NCBI RefSeq assembly: GCF_021531915.1
Contig: NZ_JAFBIV010000019.1
Location: forward strand, 1 to 37,408
DNA from: Oscillibacter valericigenes
GTDB lineage: Bacteria; Bacillota; Clostridia; Oscillospirales; Oscillospiraceae
Reading direction: 5' to 3'
DNA: 37,408 nucleotides
This document shows positions 8,721-16,908 of this stretch, piece by piece. The stretch's first letter is position 1. Each line of letters starts with the position of its first letter. The position numbers and the translations under genes were made by a program. The notes below the pieces were generated by a model that searched no databases, had not been told where the DNA came from, and worked only from the letters and a program-made list of their open reading frames with translations.

Positions 8721-8993
8721 TACCCTCTGTGTACAAAGGGCAACACGCCTGCCAGCGGCTAAAATCAACGCTGGCGGCGTCATCGTCCTTGGTGGGCGTT
8801 AGCCCACCTGTGTCCTCTTCCTTGCCAGCGCCGGTTTTATCTCACTGGCAGGTCCAGGGGAGTTTTTCAGGAGCAGATTTGGTGGCTGGCCAGGCTTTTG
8901 AGGCAGCCGGGCTGTCGCCCGGCAACGAAAATAACGCAGGCAGCCGCCGAAGATGCCCTGAAAAACCGTGTTGCCTTTTGCACACCGAGGGTA
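8721..8993. mobile_element. MITE-like 273-bp inverted-repeat element
   Basis: The two ends, 8721-8747 and 8967-8993, are inverted repeats matching at 24 of 27 positions. Each starts with TACCCTC on its own strand, so a TA dinucleotide borders both ends, as expected for target duplication by IS630/Tc1-mariner-type elements. There is no convincing ORF inside. Three internal hairpins are visible: GCCAGCG/CGCTGGC near 8750, GGTGGGC/GCCCACC near 8790 and CCGGGC/GCCCGG near 8908. A transcribed structured RNA is the alternative. This accounts for most of the gene-free 8637-9151 interval. Confidence 0.6.
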
Positions 8994-9045
8994 TCTTTCC
9001 AAAAGCAGAAACTTGTAAAAAATGTTGGGAAACTGCCGACATTGC

Positions 9046-9074
9046 TTGACAGGTTAATCGTTTACCGATATAAT
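9046..9074 (+). promoter_or_regulatory. Consensus promoter of the NifU-like/GGGtGRT operon
   Basis: TTGACA at 9046-9051, exactly 17 bases, TATAAT at 9069-9074. Both hexamers are perfect, so strong expression is expected. Confidence 0.9.
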
Positions 9075-9151
9075 GTTGTGCGGAAAACCAGCGGAACTGC
9101 ATAAAAACGGCAGATTTCCGGAAAAAACATATAAGAAAGGAACGCACGAAC

Positions 9152-9844
9152 ATGATCTACTCTACCGAAGTGCAGAATATGTGCCCCGTCGCCAAGGGCG
9201 CGTATCATGGTCCCGCGCCCATTCCCGAAGAGGGCAAATGGGTCCAGGCCAAGGAAATTAAGGATATCTCCGGTCTGACCCACGGTGTGGGCTGGTGCGC
9301 CCCCCAGCAGGGCGCCTGCAAGCTGACCCTGAACGTGAAGGACGGCATCATCGAGGAGGCCCTGGTGGAGACCCTGGGCTGCTCCGGCATGACCCACTCC
9401 GCCGCCATGGCTTCCGAGATCCTCATCGGCAAGACCCTGCTGGAAGCTCTGAACACCGACCTGGTGTGCGACGCCATCAACACCGCCATGCGGGAGCTGT
9501 TCCTGCAGATCGTCTACGGCCGTACCCAGACCGCTTTCTCCGAGGGCGGCCTGCCCATCGGCGCCTCTCTGGAGGACCTGGGCAAGGGCCTGCGCTCTCA
9601 GGTGGGAACCATGTTCGCCACCAAGGAGAAGGGCCCCCGCTACCTGGAGATGGCCGAGGGCTACTGCACCCGCATCGCCCTGAACAAGGACGACGAGATC
9701 ATCGGCTATGAGTTCATCAACCTGGGCAAGATGATGAACTCCATTAAGAAGGGCATGGACGCCAACGCTGCTCTGGAAAAGGCCAAGGGCCACTACGGCC
9801 AGTTTGAAAACGCCGCTAAGTACATCGATCCCCGCCACGAATAA
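9152..9844 (+). CDS. Iron-sulfur cluster assembly scaffold protein (NifU N-terminal-like)
   Basis: 230 residues, resembling the IscU/NifU N-terminal fold that holds nascent Fe-S clusters. Candidate cluster-ligand cysteines are in NMCPVAKG, GWCAPQQGACK, LGCSGMTH and EGYCTR; the LGCSG loop is the one most like the NifU family. It is longer than classical IscU, with an extra N-terminal part and a helical C-terminal tail. The ATG at 9152 has AAAGGA 10 bases upstream. It is 20 bases from the next gene, the GGGtGRT protein, and the pair shares the strong promoter at 9046. This linkage makes the GGGtGRT protein a candidate partner in Fe-S metabolism. The precise client is unknown. Confidence 0.85.
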   Translation: MIYSTEVQNMCPVAKGAYHGPAPIPEEGKWVQAKEIKDISGLTHGVGWCAPQQGACKLTLNVKDGIIEEALVETLGCSGMTHSAAMASEILIGKTLLEALNTDLVCDAINTAMRELFLQIVYGRTQTAFSEGGLPIGASLEDLGKGLRSQVGTMFATKEKGPRYLEMAEGYCTRIALNKDDEIIGYEFINLGKMMNSIKKGMDANAALEKAKGHYGQFENAAKYIDPRHE

Positions 9845-9864
9845 TAAGAAGGAGGAATTGACAA

Positions 9865-10863
9865 ATGGCTCTGTTTGAAAGCTACGAGAGAAGAATCGAT
9901 AAGATCAATTCCGTCCTGGGTCAGTACGGAATTTCCAGCGTGGAGGAGTGCCGCGACATTTGCACCGCTGCGGGCTTCGATCCCTATGAGATGGTCAAGG
10001 GCATCCAGCCCATCTGCTTCGAGAACGCCTGCTGGGCTTACTGCGTGGGCGCCGCCATCGCACTGAAGAAGGGCGTCAAGACTGCCGCCGAGGCTGCCGA
10101 GGCCATCGGCGAGGGCCTCCAGGCCTTCTGTATCGCCGGCTCCGTCGCCGAGGACCGCAAGGTCGGTCTGGGCCACGGCAACCTGGGCGCTATGCTGCTG
10201 CGGGACGAGACCAAGTGCTTTGCCTTCCTGGCCGGCCACGAGTCCTTTGCCGCCGCCGAGGGCGCCATCGGCATCGTCCGCAACGCCAACAAGGCCCGTA
10301 AGGAGCCCCTGCGGGTCATCCTGAACGGCCTGGGCAAGGACGCCGCTCAGATCATCAGCCGCATCAACGGCTTCACCTACGTCCAGACCCAGTTCGACTA
10401 CGCCACCGGCGAGGTGACCGTGGTCAAGGAGACCCGGTACTCCGAGGGCGAGCGTGCCAACGTCCGCTGCTACGGCGCCGACGATGTCCGTGAGGGCGTG
10501 GCCATCATGCACCTGGAGGGCGTGGACGTGTCCATCACCGGCAACTCCACCAACCCCACCCGGTTCCAGCACCCCGTTGCCGGCACCTACAAGAAGGAGT
10601 GCATCGAGCAGGGCAAGAAGTACTTCTCCGTCGCCTCCGGCGGCGGCACCGGCCGGACCCTGCATCCCGACAACATGGCCGCCGGCCCTGCCAGCTATGG
10701 CATGACCGATACCATGGGCCGGATGCACTCCGACGCCCAGTTCGCCGGCTCCTCCTCCGTGCCTGCCCATGTGGAGATGATGGGCTTTTTGGGCATGGGC
10801 AACAACCCCATGGTCGGCGCCACCGTCGCTGTGGCTGTGGCGGTTGCCGAGAGCCAGAAGTAA
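9865..10863 (+). CDS. GGGtGRT protein
   Basis: 332 residues. The signature GGGTGRT is at about 259-265, in SVASGGGTGRTLHPDNM, and gives this conserved family its name; biochemical function is not established to my knowledge. Conserved-looking Cys and His residues (EECRDICT, PICFENACWAYC, GLGHGNLG) would suit metal or cluster binding. The C-terminus is an Ala/Val-rich tail (VAVAVAVAES). The RBS AAGGAGGAATTGACAA precedes the ATG. The last 69 bases are repeated at 33897-33965, so this gene's 3' end is the chromosomal attachment site of the island. The present 3' end may therefore be partly supplied by the element. The protein appears intact after integration. Confidence 0.88.
   Translation: MALFESYERRIDKINSVLGQYGISSVEECRDICTAAGFDPYEMVKGIQPICFENACWAYCVGAAIALKKGVKTAAEAAEAIGEGLQAFCIAGSVAEDRKVGLGHGNLGAMLLRDETKCFAFLAGHESFAAAEGAIGIVRNANKARKEPLRVILNGLGKDAAQIISRINGFTYVQTQFDYATGEVTVVKETRYSEGERANVRCYGADDVREGVAIMHLEGVDVSITGNSTNPTRFQHPVAGTYKKECIEQGKKYFSVASGGGTGRTLHPDNMAAGPASYGMTDTMGRMHSDAQFAGSSSVPAHVEMMGFLGMGNNPMVGATVAVAVAVAESQK
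10795..10820 (+). other. attL core (26-bp identity with attR)
   Basis: The sequence starting ATGGGCAACAACCCCATGG is identical over 26 bases to 33897-33922. It lies inside the GGGtGRT coding region, encoding MGNNPMVGA. Exchange within this core would keep the reading frame. The exact crossover bases cannot be seen. Confidence 0.7.
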
Positions 10864-10911
10864 GAAAAAACGGCTGAAAAGCTGCCTTTTCGGAACTTTT
10901 ATCTGCATATC

Positions 10912-10946
10912 AAAAATGCCCGCTTCACTGCGAAGCGGGCATTTTT
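10912..10946 (+). terminator. Terminator between GGGtGRT gene and integrase
   Basis: A perfect 15-bp stem (AAAAATGCCCGCTTC and its complement) with a 5-base loop. A-tract and T-tract ends make it work for both converging genes. Confidence 0.9.
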
Positions 10947-10953
10947 CCCGTTT

Positions 10954-10972
10954 TGTCAACATTTTGCCAACC
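10954..10972. repeat. Arm-type repeat at the left end of the island
   Basis: TGTCAACATTTTGCCAACC differs at one base from 33744-33762 near the right end, in the same orientation. Tn916-type integrases bind short direct repeats inside the element ends through their N-terminal domain, so this is a candidate binding site. It lies just after the integrase stop. Confidence 0.55.
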
Positions 10973-10978
10973 AAATTT

Positions 10979-12190
10979 TTAAAGCGTGTCCAGAAGTCGT
11001 GCTCCCTCCTCAGACATTTTATCGGTGAGGTGCTGGTAGATATTTATGGTGACCTGGATATTTTTATGTCCAAGGCGATGCTGCACATACTTGGGGGAGG
11101 CACCCAGCTCCGCAAGCATGGTAGCGTGGGTATGGCGCAGGGAATGGTAGTCAAATTTCTCAAACCCTAGCTCCTGCGTTGCAACTCTGCTGACATGCTG
11201 CATAGTTCTGCTGTTGATGTAGGAACCATCCGGTCGAACCATAACGAAATGCACTTCTTCTCCCATTCCATCCGTATTCAAACGACCAGCGTCATCGCGG
11301 TAATAGCTGAGGTAAAGGTCTCCGTAGAAGGCGCGCGCTTCTTCCTGACGGGCTTTCTCATGTCCCAATGCAGCTACCACATCTGAAGAAAGCTCAATGG
11401 TTCGGATGCTGTTGTACTTGGGAAGGGTGAAGTACCAATATGCCGGAGTACCCGCTTCCTTATCCTTTTCCTGCCAGAGGATCTGCTGGCGGACAGTCAG
11501 CTTTTTATTTTGAAGGTCAATGCTAGACCAGTCCAGAGCAAAAGCCTCGGCAATGCGCAAGCCACATTTATATCCAAGCAGGAGAGGTAGATAGGAACTG
11601 CTGCCCTCCGGAAACCGTTCAAAAATTTTTGCCATCTGTTCAGGAGTGAGATAAACATGGGGAGAACTCCTGGATTTTACAGCCGGAGTTGCGCGAGTAG
11701 AGGGCAAGTCGATATACTCGGCAGGGCTGTAAGGAATATATTTCAACGGCTGGACAGCGTAGGAGAGGCTGCCCGTCAAAATGCCCTTCAAAACAGCCAG
11801 CGTATTCCGACTGTATCCCTGATTGAACTTATCGTTGATCAGTTTTTGAAGGGCTTCCGGGGACAGGGCTGCCAGACGATATCTCCCGATAATCGGCTTT
11901 ATATGGAGCCGGATTTTCTTTTCATAGTTGTTGATCGTGCTGGGCTTGCAGTTGTTCTGGCAGTATTCCCGCATCCAGAGGTCTAGATAGTCGGAAACAC
12001 TAATCTCGCTGGGTACGAAAACCGAGCCAGACTGATTGTATTCGTTCATCGCCTTTACTCCGGCAGCGGAAGCTTCTCCTTTCGTGCGGAAGCCACCTTT
12101 ACTAATCGTTTTCCTCTTTCCGTTGATGCGGGCACCTTCGAAACTATATTCCCAGGTGGAGTTGCGTTTCCGCAGCCTTAACTCACTCAT
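10979..12190 (-). CDS. int: Tyrosine recombinase/integrase (Tn916-type)
   Basis: 403 residues. The N-terminal arm-binding region (about 1-50, with RINGKRKTISKGGF) is followed by a SAM-like core-binding domain (about 60-150) and a catalytic domain with all expected residues: R212 in CGLRIAEA, H349 and R352 in HSLRHTH, H375 in RLGHKN and the nucleophile Y385 in INIYQHL. It cuts and rejoins DNA at att sites. The start at 12190 is supported by AGGAGG 9 bases upstream; a longer reading frame to 12241 runs into the xis terminator hairpin. The gene follows xis on the same strand and ends at the island's left border, the classical position. Confidence 0.95.
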   Translation of the reverse strand: MSELRLRKRNSTWEYSFEGARINGKRKTISKGGFRTKGEASAAGVKAMNEYNQSGSVFVPSEISVSDYLDLWMREYCQNNCKPSTINNYEKKIRLHIKPIIGRYRLAALSPEALQKLINDKFNQGYSRNTLAVLKGILTGSLSYAVQPLKYIPYSPAEYIDLPSTRATPAVKSRSSPHVYLTPEQMAKIFERFPEGSSSYLPLLLGYKCGLRIAEAFALDWSSIDLQNKKLTVRQQILWQEKDKEAGTPAYWYFTLPKYNSIRTIELSSDVVAALGHEKARQEEARAFYGDLYLSYYRDDAGRLNTDGMGEEVHFVMVRPDGSYINSRTMQHVSRVATQELGFEKFDYHSLRHTHATMLAELGASPKYVQHRLGHKNIQVTINIYQHLTDKMSEEGARLLDTL

Positions 12191-12211
12191 GATGCATAAC
12201 CTCCTAATAAT

Positions 12212-12237
12212 AAGGGGCTGGCACATGCCAGCCCCTT
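12212..12237 (-). terminator. Hairpin between xis-like gene and int
   Basis: A near-perfect palindrome, 12-bp stem (AAGGGGCTGGCA with TGCCAGCCCCTT) and 2-base loop. On the minus strand it is followed by TTATTATTA. It probably attenuates read-through from xis into int. Confidence 0.65.
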
Positions 12238-12243
12238 GCATGC

Positions 12244-12510
12244 TTATCCGGCTTTAACCAGAGTCTTTATTTCGCAGGGGTCACTCAGATCATAGCCTTC
12301 GTACCGGCGCAGAAAACCGTCAAGTGCGTCCTTGCGCACACGAATCGATCCAAGTTTGAGCGCCGGGAGCAGGCCAAGGTCGATGAGCCGATAGACAAAG
12401 GCCGGATTCGTGCGTAGAAGAATGCTGACCTCTTTGACCGTGTATACCACCCGGTCAGGAGTGGAATGGTTGGCGGATGAAGCCAAGTTGCAGAAATCGT
12501 TAGTAGACAT
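12244..12510 (-). CDS. Excisionase-like helix-turn-helix protein
   Basis: 88 residues. The central part, YTVKEVSILLRTNPAFVYRL followed by GLLPALKLGSIRVRKDALDGFL, is a MerR/Xis-like winged helix (HTH_17 type), used by excisionases to bend DNA at att sites. The start ATG at 12510 has AAAGGAG upstream on the minus strand. It is directly upstream of int with a hairpin between, the usual xis-int order, and follows the helicase gene by 38 bases. It could instead be a transcription regulator. Two other proteins in the island (17538-17723 and 32665-32853) have the same fold, so the excisionase role of this one rests on its position. Confidence 0.82.
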   Translation of the reverse strand: MSTNDFCNLASSANHSTPDRVVYTVKEVSILLRTNPAFVYRLIDLGLLPALKLGSIRVRKDALDGFLRRYEGYDLSDPCEIKTLVKAG

Positions 12511-12548
12511 CTTAATCTCCTTTCTATTTTAATTCAAATGGAACGAAT

Positions 12549-14171
12549 CTAGTCTTCGGATGTACGAACAAGCCTCCAAACACCTTTTTCGGCTTCTACC
12601 GTATACGGAAGGCCCGCTTCGTGCAAGTGCTTCGCGAGGATGCGGTTGCTGTGTGCGGGAACTCTATCAGGATGCGGGTCATTCAGACCAGCCTCCTGAT
12701 AGCACAGGGCAACCAACTCCCGGAGTTCATTTTTCTGGCTTTCCGGCAAGGGCTGATCTTCCCAATTACGATAAAAGTTGTACAGTCTTTCTCTGCCAGA
12801 AGTATCATCAGGATTGAATCCTAACCAAGTTGCAACTTCACGCTTAAATGTGGTTTCCCCATTCAAGATTTTTTTAAAGAAAAGGTGCCGACGGACAATG
12901 ACGTGGTAGGCAAGTTCGTTGGGAAAGAGTCTACCCTGCCCAAGTCGGAAAAGATTAAAAAGTGAGGAATCACCTTCATTCCAAATGTCCTGTTCCAGTT
13001 TGCGGTAGTGCTCAGGTAAGGTGCACCTGTCGAGCCGCGCATACCAGTCCAGCCATGAATCGCACTGCTGGAACCTAGATGAGATGGTTCTCTTCGGAAG
13101 GTCGCAGACCCAAAGATTGATCTTTTCGCTCTTTCCGAGCCGCTTGCGGCCCATCATCTGGATGAGCGAGGTTCGATTGTCTGCGATGACAGCGATATTT
13201 TTGACAGCCGGGTCAATAATATCGACACCATTGTCGAGTGCAGAGGTCGTAACCAAAACCTGCTGCTCAAAGCGCTTCGAGCTGACAATGGAATTCCACT
13301 CGGTTGTTCCCTTGCTGTCAGCGTCAAGGTACAGGCACTTACTACCTAGCGCCCTTCCGAACGTTCTTCCACGCTCTTTGCTGTCCGTAAAGACCAGCCA
13401 TTTTTCATGGGGTTTTTCCAAAATCTTCGGCTGAAGATCGGACAAGTCCCGGAAAAAGTGTAGAGAATATGAAGAAAAATCATGGGAACGTGTATATCGG
13501 ATGAACTCCCGCGGGGGAACATATTGGGGAACAAAAGTGCGGGGGTGACGGTAGTACTTTAATTCTGCGTCAGCCAATGGCTCTAAAATATCCAAACTGG
13601 TTCCGGTCATATAGACGCGGATCGAGTGACTAAAACGCTGGCAGGCCAAGCGGAGATAGTAATCGGCGTTGCTATTGAAGAGCGCATCAGCAGCAAAGAA
13701 ATGGCACTCGTCAAAGACGATATACGCCAGGTTCGTAATCCACGGGACAGCCGCCTTATCGTGCAGGAGGGCGGGCAACCGATGGTATGTAACGATACGA
13801 ACCGGGCCAAAGTCCTCGGTTAGACGCACACCTTCATCCGTCAGCAGTTTTTTCCTCGGATCGTGTGTCCGCTCCATAATAGCGAACTTCTGCTGGCTGG
13901 ACAGTGCCACCCGATTAGACACCAACAGGAGATTCTTCCCCTGTTCCAGGGCATTGGGCAGCAAGACATCATAGACGAAGGTGGTCTTACCAGAGCCCGG
14001 AGGAGTATTGATCATTACCGGGTTCTTAGGCTGCCAGAGCGGGAGATCGGATTTCAGACAATCCAGAACCGGCCCATCGCGGATGGGGATGTTGTTGTAG
14101 AACGCCGGGATATGGTCGCTGTGCTCAGGGCGAACGATTACCCGCATAGGGGGCTTTTTATCGGACAGCAT
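12549..14171 (-). CDS. DEAD/DEAH-box superfamily 2 helicase
   Basis: 540 residues. Walker A is PPGSGKTT (57-64), motif II DECH (154-157), motif III-like MTGTS (188-192), and motif VI QMMGRKRLG (338-346) closes a second RecA-like domain. The last ~180 residues are a helical extension without a motif I can name. It should unwind or translocate on nucleic acid with ATP in the cytoplasm. GGAGGTG precedes the ATG. It lies immediately upstream of xis and int on the same strand, so it may be co-expressed with them and act in element replication or transfer. I do not see a primase, nuclease or zinc-finger part. A defence role is possible but unsupported. Confidence 0.85.
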   Translation of the reverse strand: MLSDKKPPMRVIVRPEHSDHIPAFYNNIPIRDGPVLDCLKSDLPLWQPKNPVMINTPPGSGKTTFVYDVLLPNALEQGKNLLLVSNRVALSSQQKFAIMERTHDPRKKLLTDEGVRLTEDFGPVRIVTYHRLPALLHDKAAVPWITNLAYIVFDECHFFAADALFNSNADYYLRLACQRFSHSIRVYMTGTSLDILEPLADAELKYYRHPRTFVPQYVPPREFIRYTRSHDFSSYSLHFFRDLSDLQPKILEKPHEKWLVFTDSKERGRTFGRALGSKCLYLDADSKGTTEWNSIVSSKRFEQQVLVTTSALDNGVDIIDPAVKNIAVIADNRTSLIQMMGRKRLGKSEKINLWVCDLPKRTISSRFQQCDSWLDWYARLDRCTLPEHYRKLEQDIWNEGDSSLFNLFRLGQGRLFPNELAYHVIVRRHLFFKKILNGETTFKREVATWLGFNPDDTSGRERLYNFYRNWEDQPLPESQKNELRELVALCYQEAGLNDPHPDRVPAHSNRILAKHLHEAGLPYTVEAEKGVWRLVRTSED

Positions 14172-14260
14172 GGAACACCTCCGTTTTTTATAGATTTATA
14201 GATTTGTAAGAGGCTGCGCAGCCAAGTACATTGTGTGTCTATTCTACTGTCATTTAAATG

Positions 14261-14312
14261 AAAGGTCACCTTAGATTCGAACCTAAAAAATTACGAATCT
14301 AAGGTGACCTTT
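14261..14312 (-). terminator. 19-bp perfect inverted repeat, terminator of the interrupted 14.9-16.2 kb gene
   Basis: The arms AAAGGTCACCTTAGATTCG and its exact complement flank a 14-base loop (14280-14293). Before the IS21-like insertion, it began directly after the stop codon of the gene now ending at 14923. Confidence 0.6.
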
Positions 14313-14344
14313 TCAGCTATCGCTTTTGAAATGTGGTATAGGGG

Positions 14345-14960
14345 TGCAAATTTCGCCCGAACGGTGTAAGAATTTCGCTTCAGGCGGTGTGAGTGTTTCA
14401 GTTTAAGCGGTGCGGCTGCTTCGGATGAACGGTGCGTACTTGCGTTGGGTGTGATACAGTCTTTCCTGCAGCAACCGCTGCAAGAAAGGAGCATCATTTT
14501 CGATGCAAAACAGCACAACCGTCCTTGGCATCATTGAGATGCGCCTGAAGGGCATCTGTGTTTCTCGTTTTGATTGTTGTGATGCAACTAACACTCTAAA
14601 GGAGCATGGGTGGCCTTTCAATTTTCTTTTTCCAGGAGTGACCGCCACCCTTGACTGAACCCGAAAGAAATGCTGCTCGTTGGCTGCCGACGGCGACGAA
14701 CTCATGAGCAGCTCACCGTAACAGCCGTCGGTTTTCCAGTTTGGCATTTCTTTCTGAACCCGTCAAGGGCAAGCCCCGCTGGGGTGGCTGGCTTGCCTCT
14801 GGCTCAGAATCTATGTGCAGCTCTTTGGACTTTCAGCGGGGCAGGTCCATCCACGATTATGCACGAAGCCCCATAATTTCAAGCCATAACTCACACCGTT
14901 TCAATCGAACTGTCCGCACCGCTCATTCGAAACGGGCAGTCCGTTGAAACGAATTGGGCA
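14345..14960. mobile_element. IS21-like non-autonomous insertion (616 bp)
   Basis: The element begins TGCAAATTTCG and ends, on the other strand, TGCCCAATTCG. It is flanked by a 9-bp direct duplication GTATAGGGG (14336-14344 and 14961-14969). Each end carries tandem ~23-bp units built on TTCG-n-AACGGTG: four at the left (14348-14438) and three, inverted, at the right (about 14888-14957). Multiple subterminal repeats with TG...CA ends are typical of IS21-family transposase sites. No istA or istB gene remains. A 51-codon frame with an RBS (14503-14658) is of unknown value. The centre has a long imperfect hairpin (14648-14769). It interrupts the 3' end of the neighbouring gene. Confidence 0.75.
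14348..14438 (+). repeat. Four tandem ~23-bp subterminal repeats of the IS21-like element
   Basis: Units at 14348-14370, 14371-14393, 14394-14415 and 14416-14438 share TTTCG...(A/G)(A/G)CGGTG. The inverted counterparts at the other end contain GAGCGGTGCGG and GAAACGGTGTGAG. They are probable transposase binding sites. Confidence 0.7.
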
Positions 14961-16221
14961 GTATAGGGGGGATGGGTAAGAACTTGTGTACTGCTTGATA
15001 TATTTCTTGGAACAGCAACCAATGCTTTCCTTTTGACCTCCACTTGTTGTTACTTGAACATGAGTTAAGTAGCTCCAAATCATCAAGGTATCTTTTTACA
15101 CCTCGATGACTCGGATTGCAAAATGCAACAGGGCCATAACACGGATTTTCTACATACTCCATTACATTTATTGGAGACTTTGTAGCGGATAAAAGTTCCA
15201 GAGCATTGCTTTGGCACAAATTTAGTTTTTCCATGGATACATTGCACGGATCTGAATAAAGCAGACTTCCTTTGCTCCAACTGTGGAGTACATGTGAAAA
15301 TGCAGAATTAACAACTTGCCTTTTAGTAGGCATTTCCGGCTTTTTATGGATATCTTTTACAATTGAAGAAGAATAGGGGGTATATTCCAAGGACCAAATT
15401 GATTCAAGTATGCACTGCCGCATTACAAAAATTCCGGATAATATGCTAGGAACGCATAGAATTTCATGTAAAGATGATATCAACGCGCTTTTACATATTT
15501 CGTAGTTTTCCATATCTTGAATTTCTAATAAAGCCGAACATGCTTCAATAACAAATGAAATTCTCGTGTGGAGTTCATAAAACACATAGTCCTCAAGTTT
15601 AAAAACTGGAAGACTAGAAGGGTATTTTTCAGAGCAATAATTGTGTTGATTGGAAAAAATGCTACCCGAAAAGAAAGTCCCCATATAGTTTAGAGCTGCA
15701 GATTGTGCAGATGCATTCTTGTACATATATAGTGCTTTGCATAACAGGTCTTCTTTTGCGGCAATAGCAAATTCTGAATAGCAGAATTCGCCATGTAATC
15801 TTATTGGTAATGGATCGACCAAAGGCCGCCTTTTTTTTACTGGGAGTTTGAAATAGTTTTCTAAAGATCCTTGTATTGTCGAGGGAAGGGATTCCATGTA
15901 TGCAGGAGTCTCATATAATTCAGCATTAGCCAAGTAGTAGCGAAGAAGATAGCTGTCAATTGTAGATTCTAAAAAGATGCTGTTAGGGAGGAAAAATTGG
16001 GTACCGGATGAAGTAGAATATTCCACAAGATCAGATATATCCGTTTGCATTTTTACTACAGGATAGTCTGAAGACAATGATACAGAAGATAGACGAAAAC
16101 ATTCTTCCATCAGGCTTACACTTGGAGACTGACATACGCTACATTCAAAACAAGGGTCAGGAGCAGGTACCTTTTTTACAATGGTGTTCAACATCTTACC
16201 TTCTTCTGTCTTGTAATCCAT
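14923..16221 (-). CDS. Unknown protein, C-terminus altered by transposon insertion
   Basis: 432 residues in the present reading frame, which I do not recognise. The start is supported by AAGGATGG upstream of ATG 16221. The N-terminus has CFECSVC (about 24-30), possibly metal-binding; the rest looks like a mostly helical cytoplasmic protein with a basic VKKRRP patch. The gene is much more A/T-rich than its neighbours, a sign of transfer. The last 12 codons (LPNSFQRTARFE) come from the IS21-like element. Joining the two copies of the 9-bp duplication restores an ending PHFKSDS and a 427-residue protein whose stop abuts the hairpin at 14261-14312. The insertion therefore swaps only the tail and may leave function intact. 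Confidence 0.6.
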   Translation of the reverse strand: MDYKTEEGKMLNTIVKKVPAPDPCFECSVCQSPSVSLMEECFRLSSVSLSSDYPVVKMQTDISDLVEYSTSSGTQFFLPNSIFLESTIDSYLLRYYLANAELYETPAYMESLPSTIQGSLENYFKLPVKKRRPLVDPLPIRLHGEFCYSEFAIAAKEDLLCKALYMYKNASAQSAALNYMGTFFSGSIFSNQHNYCSEKYPSSLPVFKLEDYVFYELHTRISFVIEACSALLEIQDMENYEICKSALISSLHEILCVPSILSGIFVMRQCILESIWSLEYTPYSSSIVKDIHKKPEMPTKRQVVNSAFSHVLHSWSKGSLLYSDPCNVSMEKLNLCQSNALELLSATKSPINVMEYVENPCYGPVAFCNPSHRGVKRYLDDLELLNSCSSNNKWRSKGKHWLLFQEIYQAVHKFLPIPPILPNSFQRTARFE

Positions 16222-16908
16222 GCTACACCATCCTTTTGATACTATTGCAAGTTTTCTACATTATATCATATCTTGGGTTATGTGGAAAAGGATGTGCAGA
16301 GTTATTTGTCGGTTTGGAGCGTTTGGAGAAATCCTAATAGAAAAGAATACGAAAATAGCCGCAAATAGTTTTCTGTTTCGACCGTTTATTGGCTATGAAT
16401 GGTTCGTTGTTTTTCATATCGCGAGTCAGAACAAATGACCATCCTGAGTAATTGGTGAGGTTATAATTTCCAACATAATAGGGCCCGCACTTTTATCAAA
16501 GCACCATGGAGCAAGGCTGCTAATATAAAAATGTTTCTCTACTCTCAATAGAGAGAAAGCCGGAAAGGAATGGGGGTTAGGGGGAAGGGGAAGGTGGCTT
16601 TCTCTTAAAGGTCGCTTGCGGCCGCTCTTTGTCTTCCCCTTCCCCCTGCGTCTGCTGATAGCAGTTGCTTTGATAAATAAGAGTATGCTGATAATTATTT
16701 CTCGTTGTTTTTGATTACCAAACTAACACAAAGATAAGGGTCCCCCGGGGAAGTGCTCCTTCCCCTTGCGAACAATAAAAAGGTATAAATATATATAAAA
16801 TTGCATAAAATAAGTAATTTTATATACAAAATAGTTATAGATTATCTGTTGTTATCTTTTACTATATATTGAACCTATAGATAACCAATCATACGAGGAG
16901 GAAAAAAT
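16222..16908. other. Gene-free region upstream of relaxase, candidate oriT
   Basis: No credible ORF. It contains a G-rich/C-rich inverted repeat of 14 bp (16580-16593 and 16633-16646, GGGGGAAGGGGAAG and complement), a smaller TCTCT/AGAGA hairpin near 16540 and a second C/G-rich block near 16740, followed by an A/T-rich tract (16770-16870). Origins of transfer usually lie next to the relaxase gene and combine inverted repeats with a nic site, so this is the best place for oriT. The nic site cannot be recognised. Confidence 0.4.

Noticed and set aside
6531..8783. A 750-codon minus-strand frame opposite hppA
   Set aside because: His/Gly/Ala-rich antisense of a high-GC biased gene; hppA is certain.
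10979..12241. Longer integrase start at 12241
   Set aside because: The extra 17 codons run through a terminator-like palindrome; ATG 12190 has a strong RBS.
14345..14440. Tandem ~23-bp repeats as a CRISPR array or replication iterons
   Set aside because: Repeats are degenerate and adjacent, with no spacers, and are inverted at the other end of an element with target duplication, so transposase sites fit better.
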